Positions 56,764 through 64,000 of a stretch of 64,000 bases of DNA are shown here, in pieces; the first letter of the stretch is position 1; every line of letters starts with the position of its first letter. Below the pieces are notes generated by a model. It searched no databases and had not been told where the DNA came from. It saw only the letters and a program-made list of their open reading frames with translations. Where the stretch lies: assembly GCF_032854445.1 (NCBI RefSeq), contig NC_088305.1:29474628-29538627 (forward strand), read 5' to 3'. The position numbers were made by a program, and so were the translations under genes. This stretch comes from Liolophura sinensis. Lineage: Eukaryota; Mollusca; Polyplacophora; Chitonida; Chitonidae.

Positions 56764-58019
56764 GTCCCAGTGCCCGCCGCAACAACAACATGCATAACGT
56801 CAAACTCACTAGTCTCTCACGGGTGTTAGATACCTCGCGCTTACCAAGATCATGGACATGTATGAGCCGCCATTTAATCAGAGTTAAGGCGCACCAGGCT
56901 AAGTTTATTCGCTGCCTTTGCATAAAAAGCAAATTAAAACGAGCAACTATTTTAATAACGTTGAGAACTATTTGGATTTTCAACCCAACTGCCCACTTTA
57001 ACCAGGGCTTGTTGACAAATTTACCTCTACGATTGCCGTTATACTGAGAAACATTTTGGTTGGGCTCTAACAATTTCCATACGCACGGAATGCCATGTAG
57101 GCTATATCAGTATAGAACCTCCATTGATAGGCCAATTATGCCAAATTCAAACTCGGATAAACCTGAAATACCGAATTTAAAATTCGCCATGATGAATTTC
57201 CAAAGTAGCTGTAAAATGAATTTTTCCTAATCACGATCGTGTACATAACATCACATGCATGTGCAGAAAATCCAAAAATAGGCCTATGCAACGGGCAACT
57301 GAGGATAATTGATATTCATGGTTTTGCAGCGATGTCATATCTCTGAACCAATCAGCACACTCTATGGCCACGTGACAAGAGTACTGCAGGTGGTAACATA
57401 GCGAATTTAACCTAGACACAGAAGAAGATTTTGGAATTTGAAAAAAAAGAAGAAGAAAAATATAGCTTTTAGGTAGGAAATTCTGTCCGGAAAAGTAATT
57501 TGGGTGCATCTAGCCTTCAAATATGATAGTTTCAGTGCCCTGTGGCACTTTTGAAAAACTCAGGGTGTCGCCCATTTAGCCCCATGTCATTTATCATCTC
57601 CTCCTCTTTGTCAATAACCGGGTGCTCAAAGCTATGAATACGTGCTTCTGTGGAACGGAATGTTTCTTGAACTAATGAAGTGCAGTCCGATTACTGGTAC
57701 ATTGACTGTTGGTTGAGAAATATTTGGATACGCCATGTTCATGGCTGCTCATGAATATGGCGAATCCAAACATTTCTGAACCAATGGTCAGTGTACTCGG
57801 ACTAACTGAAGTGACACTATATGAAAGGCTTGATTAGTTCCTGACGATTTTCACACACGCGCACGGCGGGGCATATACTTAGGCTACGTTCCGCTCTTCG
57901 GCGCAGAAGGTGTGTAGTGAGTGTCAAGGCAAATTTGAAAGCTCTGCTAAGGAGAGTAACTTACCTTTTCCACCATCTGTGACGGTGCACTCATGCTTGG
58001 TGCGTTCCTGAAGGGGTAG
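56764..58019. promoter_or_regulatory. Probable promoter region between UPF0047 and CCDC47
   Basis: Head-to-head interval. 57845-57900 is relatively CpG-rich (CACACGCGCACGGCGGGGCA). A plausible CCDC47 non-coding first exon ends at 58019 with donor GTAAAA. No TATA box assigned. Position-based inference. Confidence 0.35.
57685..57802. other. Long imperfect palindrome, ~118 bp
   Basis: Left arm GTCCGATTACTGGTACATTG, then GGTTGAGAAATATTTGGATA; right arm TATGGCGAATCCAAACATTT, then TCAGTGTACTCGGAC. The arms (~55 bp each) are reverse complements with scattered mismatches around a ~6-base loop. Between the UPF0047 and CCDC47 genes. Confidence 0.75.
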
Positions 58020-59052
58020 GTAAAATATTTTCTTGTTTTATTTGTTGTAGCTCTCATCCAAGGAATTCGATATGTGCATTGCGACGAAGGGAATGTAAAT
58101 TGCTAAGGGGGTTGTAGCCTTTGGCTCGAGTGATCTTGAAAAACGTTGCTTTGGTTGGTAACATTTTTCTGTTGACCGATGTTGTTGTTGTTGTAACGTG
58201 ACTGACCCAATGGAGTTCCGGCAAACTCCGACTCGAACAGATAAGTCGATACTTTGGGGCAATAAAAATTTTATACGTCTGCGTTAAGCAAAAGAAAATT
58301 GTAGGTACACTGACCACATGATCAAGATGTTTCAATACGTTAATTTAAAAGAAAGAGAAAAAAAAAATGTTTGATAGCCTGGTATTTGGCTTAATCTGTG
58401 AGAATTGTTGTAATTAATTTGGCGCATGGTAATTTGGATTAAGCTCTACAGATGACGGGTGTGGTCATGGTTTCTGGTGATCCAGTGGCCAAGTTACATG
58501 TAATTTGTAATACAGACCATTGGAAAATCAGCCCACCAATGTGAACGCTGGTGAATGTACTTCAGAAATTTATCTCAAATAATTTAAAAATTATTAATGA
58601 CCAAAAAAACATTGCCTGACTTCATTTTATTATCTGTCAAAATCGGAGTCTTCTCATCAGTTCAAAACTGAAACCATATAAAAACCATAACCCAAGCTGG
58701 ACAAACCTGTGCATTTATAAAAACCACAGAGATTTGAGTCAGAAGTCTTTTATATGTGGTTTACTGTTGTAGAGTGACTAAAACAGTCACACTGAGATTC
58801 GTACAAGATTTAGTGCGGCTTATTGACCTGGACCATATCATTAAGCAGCGTCAGGTATATTTGATATTTTAGGTACACCATGTCGTTTTTTAAAAACCAT
58901 AGAGCTATGTCTATTAACATGAAGTGAAATAGCCGAACTCAGCTCTTGGCAATTCTGCTGTGCTCAATGGCGCCCCGAAGCTTTGAGTTTATTATACCCC
59001 TGTCATATAGATGAATTTTTTCTGCTTGGTTTTCATTAATAGGTGAACTAAG
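58020..59052. other. Possible CCDC47 first intron
   Basis: Between the putative 5'-UTR donor (58020) and the acceptor at 59042 (CATTAATAG). AT-rich; no recognised feature. Confidence 0.35.
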
Positions 59053-59179
59053 ATGAAGTGGGTGTGGTTTGTTGCCTTGGTGTTGGCCTTGACATGTGTG
59101 TCCCTCTCCCACCAAGGTCAGCATCCTGATGCTGATATTGAGGACAATGAGTTTGCGGAATTTGAGGAGTTTGATGAAG
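59053..59179 (+). CDS. CCDC47 coding exon 1 (residues 1-42)
   Basis: Signal peptide and start of the acidic luminal region. The exon begins at 59043 after acceptor TTAATAG, so ten bases are 5' UTR. Donor GTAATG. Confidence 0.92.
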
Positions 59180-62100
59180 GTAATGATTGTTGATAGCAAC
59201 CCATTTATGGGAAACAAGGGGATGACAACAGAGTGATTTATTATTCAAAATAGTAATATATAGGCTACTTGTTGAAAATGCAGTCTTCATAACATAAATA
59301 TACTTAAGTCAGATCATTTTTGGAAATAACAACTCTGTGTACACGTATCAGCAATGTGTACAGTGTAGACAGTCAAGCCTTGGTTGATGTCTTTTTTTCC
59401 TTGTCTTTTTAATATTGTCCCAGATTTCATTCTTCTGATCTTCTTGCCATGATATGGCTGAAATATTGCCGATGTGGCGTTAAGCCATTATCATTCATTC
59501 ATTCTGATCTTCATTTCTTCAATTCTAGCTGTCTATTTCCTGTTTGGAGTCTGTGACCTTTGGCCTAACTCATTTGATTTACAGGAAGCATTACTTTCAG
59601 ATTGTCCGAAATTAAGTAGGTTTTACTGATGCAGTCTGAATTGTGCATAGTTTATAACACACATTTATCTCCCTTTGTTTAGATGAGCCAGATGACACTG
59701 TAACTGATGACAGAACTGAACACACACTACCTGACGGCGCTGCTTCCATGGACACAGATGTTGATGAAGACGATGCTACAGTGGAGGTGAGTTATGATAA
59801 AGCTTTCTTTTTCACATGTATTTGATCAACACTACCCTGTTGTTAAAGTTTTCTATGCAGGGTGAGCGGGCCGCCATGGCTCAGGTGGTTAGCTCAGTGC
59901 GGTGCAATGCCACTAACCAGTAAGGTTACTTTGAGCTCAGAAGGCTTCCAGTCGTTCAGCTTTTTGAGTTAAAGTTTATTCATGTCAGCAGTACACAGTT
60001 TTAATATTTATAACATCTTTGGACTTGAAGCTGTGAAAAGGCTGTTTCAGATGCTATTGCATAAATGCTAATTTTTATTCCTCTTCATATTGTTTAGATT
60101 TTAGGAGGCATGAATCAGAATGTGTCATTGCTGGCTCAGTAATCTCAGGTTTTGCTCTCAAGGCAAACAAGAGGCCTGATCATTGAGGAAGCCTGTTTAA
60201 ATGTCACATAAACACATCTACCCTTTTGTGATCATGTGATGGAACTTTGGCATTTGTACGCCAACCTCATTTCTTTCTCACAAGCTTTGAAAAATGATAG
60301 GAACTGATGTCAGCCTTTTGATACTCAAGAAACAAATCTGCCAGCTAGTGCTTTAGAATTATAGACTTCTGTGGAACTGAAAGTTAAGCTTAACTTCTGT
60401 TTGTAATCTATTCACATGCTATTTTTCTTTATTTCGGAAAAAGTATCGCTGCTTTCACAAGCAATGTACATGTACTTCTTGCTTTGAGCAGTCACAATAA
60501 TAGCTCTCTCTCATAAGAGAACATAAAAATGACAATGATTTTGTTGCAAATGGACAAAATTACCCAATGGCGAAGGAAACGTGTACCAAGTTTCAGTTCA
60601 GTACGATCAACAGTTTTGAAGAAAAGTCTGGGTAAAGAGTTTTTCATGATGGAATGACCGAGGAGGTGCAAACTTATAATTCTCCAGAGCTGTGCGATAT
60701 TTACTAAGAAGGATATGTGAGAGAACAAAAAATTTTCAGGTTTCTACTAAAACCTTTGGTTTTTTTAACATAGAAATATTTGTTGGGAATTAGATTATAG
60801 TTTGCAACTTGTTGTTGTCAGGATGAAGATGATGAATTTGATCATTTCACGGATGATGAGGAATTTGAAGGCTTTGACAAGGAGCGTCCAGGAAAAGGAC
60901 AGTCCAAGGAGAAACCTCCAGATCTGAAAATTACCAAGGTAAGATTTCCGGAGTGTTTTAAAGTGCTTCACATCATGTACATGTAGTCCCTGGTGGATAG
61001 AGCATTTGCCTCGAAGTCAGAAAACCTGGGATCAAACCCGTGTAGCGCGAAAATGGTAATCATTGCTGCCTTGGCTGGCGCTTAGAACTGAGAGGTTTTT
61101 CAGTTTGACTGGGTGGGTTGTCTTATCTGGTATCTTCAGCATTTTGGCAGCATGGACTCGCCCTGCTACAAGATGACAAAGTACATGTATCTATTGACGT
61201 CTTCTCGTCATATCATATGACTGAAATATTGTCAAAAATGATGTAAAAACCCAAGCATACATATGTCCATATATATGTTTGTCTGCCAGACGTCTTTGAA
61301 ACACTCCTTCAGAGAAAGTGGTACGGCCTATAATGCCCTGTTGCCAGTTGTTCAAAAGTGTATTCTGACTTAAGCTCGGTTTTAACTTAAGTTGAGATGA
61401 AAGTGCCATTCGGTTCTCATTACAGTGAGATTGGTATGATTTAAACCTGGATTAACTGTTAATACACTTTTGAACAACCGGCCCCAGGGGCCCATTTTAC
61501 ATTGCTGTCGCAGCGTTAAGCGCCGTTGATGAAGGTGTACATGCAAGTCAGTTAGTTGGAGGATGGCAATGGTTTACTCTAGGCATTCCAGCTTCCTCAA
61601 CCTACGCACTTTACTGTCATGATAGAAGTACAAAATTCTATAGTGTTTTAAACTCAGGTTTTGTAAGGGGCCTTGAAATAACAGGAATTTGAAACAGATT
61701 TCCCAGACCTTGGACGCTTTACAGCCTCAGTTTTTTTTTTCTTTTGTTTTAGTTTTTTTTTTCAAAAAGCTTTGAAATTGAGACTTCAGAGCCAACCTGA
61801 ACTCCTGTTTATAGTTTGCTGACAGTTTCTTGGAGAAATGTTTTTTCCGGCTTTGCTAAATGGTTAATATGCTGCTGTGTGTATTGAAGTTCGGCTAATT
61901 ACGATGAATTTACATAACTCTTTATGAATATGGAATATTCATTGAAATAACTTGGATAAAGCCTGGAAATTTGAAATTTTTAAAAGTGTACTACTCTAAT
62001 TCCGCAACCTTTTCACATATGAAACAGCAACTTTCAGTGCAATTTATGCACATTTTTGGATTTCATTTTGGACACAAAGCTACATTGGTTGTATTGGCCA

Positions 62101-62981
62101 GTTTCAGGTCTTCATAAAAAGTATAATTTTAATCAGTCCACACAGAAAATTGCCTTCGGTATATGCTTGAATAAACACCTTTCAAACATGCAAAATGGTT
62201 GAAGAATTACCGTAACTCTGCTAATAATCAATTCCTATCAAAATCTTTGTTCTCTTTCTCCAGATCCCGTTACATTTGCGGACGAACTGGGACAGTTTTC
62301 TGATGGAGATGCTTATGTTGGCTGGACTGGGGGTGTACTTCCTCAACTTCCTGGCTGGGAAGAGCAAGAATCACAAGTTAGCACAAGCCTGGCTGACCTC
62401 ACACAGAGAGCTGCTGGACAGCAACTTCTCACTGGTTGGTAAGTATGCCAAAACATCGGAAATCTTGAGATATTGGAAATTAAACTTGAAGAAGAATTCC
62501 TGCTGTTAAATGGTGAAAGGCTTATCTACGTAAATTGGTGCATAGCATCTATTGTATGCTTGATATCTAGATTTAAAGTTGAGTAAAACACTAAAATAAA
62601 TTATATATCAGATGAAAGGCGTGATTTAAATAGTCGTGTCAAGATGCTGTAACAGAAACCACTGTCACTACTGATGTCAAGTGATGACAGTGTGCTAATG
62701 TCGGATAGAACGATATGACAGTGGCCTCAAACTCCGGTAGTTGTCATAGAAGTCTGCATGAAATGCACATGTAATGTCAGTTGCTTTTCTTGGCAGGCGA
62801 TGACGGTACCTCTACAGAGGCACAGCCCGGCGTCCTCATGAAGGAGTCTGACAACGTGTACGCACTATGGTGTAGTGGTCGCACCTGCGTGGAGGGAATG
62901 CTGGTTGAACTCAAACTGCTCAAGCGACAAGATCTCGTCAACACCATTTCTCGGATATTCAAACCAGCCTCCGATCAAATT
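59053..62981 (+). CDS. CCDC47 / calumin, ER membrane protein; 5' part, 5 coding exons
   Basis: Exons 59053-59179, 59683-59786, 60822-60938, 62264-62438, 62797-62981; all AG/GT and phase-consistent, 236 codons. CCDC47 is a single-pass ER protein of the PAT chaperone complex at the multipass translocon and also affects ER calcium. Residues 1-20 (MKWVWFVALVLALTCVSLSH) are a signal peptide. Residues ~25-115 form an extremely Asp/Glu-rich luminal region (EFAEFEEFDE, DDEEFEGFDKE). A transmembrane segment is at ~128-148 (EMLMLAGLGVYFLNFLAGK). The cytosolic part starts with AQAWLTSHRELLDSNFSLVG, GDDGTSTEA, YALWCSGRTCVEGMLVELK and LLKRQDLVNTISRI, matching vertebrate CCDC47 closely. The rest (~250 of ~480 residues, including the C-terminal basic coiled coil) is right of the window. 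Confidence 0.96.
59420..59515. mobile_element. Degraded SINE 3'-end fragment
   Basis: CTGAAATATTGCCGATGTGG, CGTTAAGCCATTATCATTCA, TTCATTC. Resembles the shared SINE 3' core (GGCGTTAA) with an (ATTC)n tail. In CCDC47 intron 1. Confidence 0.4.
59683..59786 (+). CDS. CCDC47 coding exon 2 (residues 43-77)
   Basis: DEPDDTVTDDRTEHTLPDGA, then MDTDVDEDDATVE: acidic and unconserved, as in other CCDC47 proteins. Acceptor TTGTTTAG, donor GTGAGT. Confidence 0.9.
59866..59965 (+). mobile_element. SINE-B head fragment
   Basis: GGCCGCCATGGCTCAGGTGG, TTAGCTCAGTGCGGTGCAAT and TTTGAGCTCAGAAGGC: the tRNA-like head only. In CCDC47 intron 2. Confidence 0.6.
59966..60821. other. CCDC47 intron 2 remainder
   Basis: AT-rich intronic DNA; no exon or repeat recognised. 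Confidence 0.45.
60822..60938 (+). CDS. CCDC47 coding exon 3 (residues 78-116)
   Basis: DEDDEFDHFTDDEEFEGFDK, then a Lys/Pro-rich linker ending PPDLKITK. DDEEFEGF is shared with vertebrate CCDC47. Donor GTAAGA. Confidence 0.93.
60985..61265 (+). mobile_element. SINE-C, plus orientation, with tRNA-like head
   Basis: Head CTGGTGGATAGAGCATTTGC (box A) and TGGGATCAAACCCGTGTAG (box B); body TGGCGCTTAGAACTGAGAGG, GGCAGCATGGACTCGCCCTG; 3' end GTCATATCATATGACTGAAA and GATGTAAAAACCCAAGCAT. In CCDC47 intron 3. Confidence 0.85.
61336..61494. mobile_element. ~160-bp MITE-like inverted-repeat element
   Basis: Left TTGCCAGTTGTTCAAAAGTG, TATT; right AATACACTTTTGAACAACCG, GCC: near-perfect inverted ends of ~20 bp, with weaker complementarity extending inward (CTTAAGCTCGG). 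Transcript could fold into a hairpin. In CCDC47 intron 3. Confidence 0.7.
61495..62263. other. CCDC47 intron 3 remainder
   Basis: 61540-61640 faintly resembles SINE-D (GGCAATGGTTTACTCTAGGC). A T-rich run lies at 61730-61765. Otherwise nothing. Confidence 0.4.
62264..62438 (+). CDS. CCDC47 coding exon 4 (transmembrane segment)
   Basis: IPLHLRTNWDSFLMEMLMLA, GLGVYFLNFLAGKSKNHKLA and QAWLTSHRELLDSNFSLVG. Acceptor TTTCTCCAG, donor GTAAGT. Ends one base into a codon. Confidence 0.97.
62797..62981 (+). CDS. CCDC47 coding exon 5 (last visible)
   Basis: GDDGTSTEAQPGVL, NVYALWCSGRTCVEGMLVEL, RQDLVNTISRIFKPASDQI; donor GTGAGT, phase 0. No further exon is seen before 64000. Confidence 0.97.
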
Positions 62982-63474
62982 GTGAGTACAGATACAACTG
63001 GGCCAATCCCAGGTCATTTTTCACGTTAGATTTTTATGTATAAATTGAGGATTTTGCTACTTCACCATCTTGGCTCTTTGTCAGTACATGCATTTATAAT
63101 ATATGTTGCCTGGGTGTGGGCTCACGTATGGTGTCTTTGACATGAAATTTCAGTTCAACAGCACTGTAAATATTTTGGCATTGGTACAAGAAGACACCCC
63201 TGTGATTTTTTTCCCCAAAATAACTGACCAAAAGGACTTGTTGCTCTATCTGTGGCCAGGAATTGAGGGGTAATATTATGGGAAAATTTTTAGCTGCTGA
63301 CCTGTGTTTTCGCTTGGTTTTATGTTGCATTGGCTACTTTTGTATTTCTGTCTGAAAGTATCTGTAACGATGTGTGGTGGTTTCTACCACAGTTTTCTAT
63401 TTAAATTCCTTCAAACAGTTCAAATTCCTTACCTTATGTATTAGTTTCATAAAGTGCAGTTGTTTGCAACCCAT
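62982..63474. other. CCDC47 intron 5 sequence
   Basis: No exon or repeat recognised. Confidence 0.45.
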
Positions 63475-63605
63475 GCCAGAGCCTCGACTCTAAAACCTGG
63501 CTTGTATGTAGGAAGGTCTGCCAACAGCGTGTGGATGGCTGTAGGTTTCACCCGGGCTTTGCCTGGTTTCCTCCCAGCATAGTGCTGGCTGCTGTTGTAT
63601 TTGTA
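63475..63605 (+). mobile_element. SINE-B, internal part
   Basis: TAGGAAGGTCTGCCAACAGC, GGTTTCACCCGGGCTTTGCC, TGGTTTCCTCCCAGCATAGT. Faces the next copy head-on, forming an inverted pair. Confidence 0.8.
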
Positions 63606-63609
63606 TTTT

Positions 63610-63858
63610 AAAATCATTATTTTTTGATTGGTGTTTTACACCATACCCAACAATATTTCACTTATACGATGGTGGCCAGCGTTGTGGTGGGAGGAAACCC
63701 CCAACCATCCGCAGGTTGCTTTCAGACCTTCCCACTTATGACCGGAAAGGAAGCCAGCATAAACTGGACTTGAACTCACAGAGACCGCATTGGTGAGAGG
63801 CTCCTGGGTCATTACGTTGCGGGCTAACCAACTGAGCCACAGAGGCCTCGGCTGCCAT
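63610..63858 (-). mobile_element. SINE-B, full length, reverse orientation
   Basis: Left TTTTTGATTGGTGTTTTACA; right end on its sense strand GTGGCTCAGTTGGTTAGCCC (box A) followed by AATGACCCAGGAGCCTCTCA. The best reverse-strand copy in the window. Confidence 0.9.
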
Positions 63859-64000
63859 TGTAGAACTGAAGTGACATATCCTTGAGTATGGCAAAACGTC
63901 AGTGAAACCAAAGAAATAATAAACTAGTCTGGTAGTCCCATAGTACAATAATTTGGAATGTTGTCAAATTTTTGATTACAATCATTAAATTTCTAGGACA
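63859..64000. other. CCDC47 intron 5, right edge
   Basis: AT-rich; 63870-63915 (AGTATGGCAAAACGTCAGTG, AAACCAAAGAAATAATAAAC) looks like a further degraded SINE-B 3' end in plus orientation. Confidence 0.35.

Overview
This is a eukaryotic (animal) genomic window. The genes are split by GT-AG introns, and tRNA-derived SINE-like repeats and tandem repeats are abundant. The proteins and the repeat style suggest a lophotrochozoan, most likely a mollusc. That assignment is inference; species cannot be read from the sequence.

Four protein-coding genes can be reconstructed exon by exon, with consistent splice sites and reading phase. (1) Minus strand, 20816 down to 3183: the N-terminal ~604 residues (14 coding exons) of VPS50/syndetin, a subunit of the EARP endosomal tethering complex. 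The 3' exons lie left of the window. (2) Plus strand, 28793-43493: a pentameric ligand-gated ion channel (pLGIC). It has eight firm exons and a tentative last one, lacks both Cys-loop cysteines, and has an ELIC-like M2-M3 region. (3) Minus strand, 55226 down to 49741: a complete UPF0047/YjbQ-family protein of 150 residues in seven coding exons, one only 20 nt long. (4) Plus strand, from 59053: the first 236 residues of CCDC47/calumin, an ER membrane protein, continuing past the right edge. VPS50 and the channel are divergent, the channel and the UPF0047 gene are convergent, and the UPF0047 and CCDC47 genes are head to head.

Repeats dominate the non-coding DNA. At least eleven independent minisatellites (units of about 18, 19, 22, 26, 27, 32, 34, 36, 52, 54 and 88 bp) cover roughly a sixth of the window by hand estimate, mostly inside introns. 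The most striking is an ~88-bp array in channel intron 6. Its unit contains a copy of the 3' end of the preceding exon plus its 5' splice site, so the array appears to have grown out of an exon-intron boundary. At least three SINE-like families with different tRNA-like heads share a short 3' core, which suggests mobilisation by a common LINE. Two MITE-like inverted-repeat elements, a long imperfect palindrome upstream of CCDC47, a THAP-domain remnant, and a long (TA)n tract are also present.

The regions 22.1-28.7 kb and 43.5-49.4 kb are gene-poor. They contain only repeats, one broken unrecognised reading frame and one orphan exon-like segment. The four genes do not form a pathway; they are ordinary unlinked animal genes.
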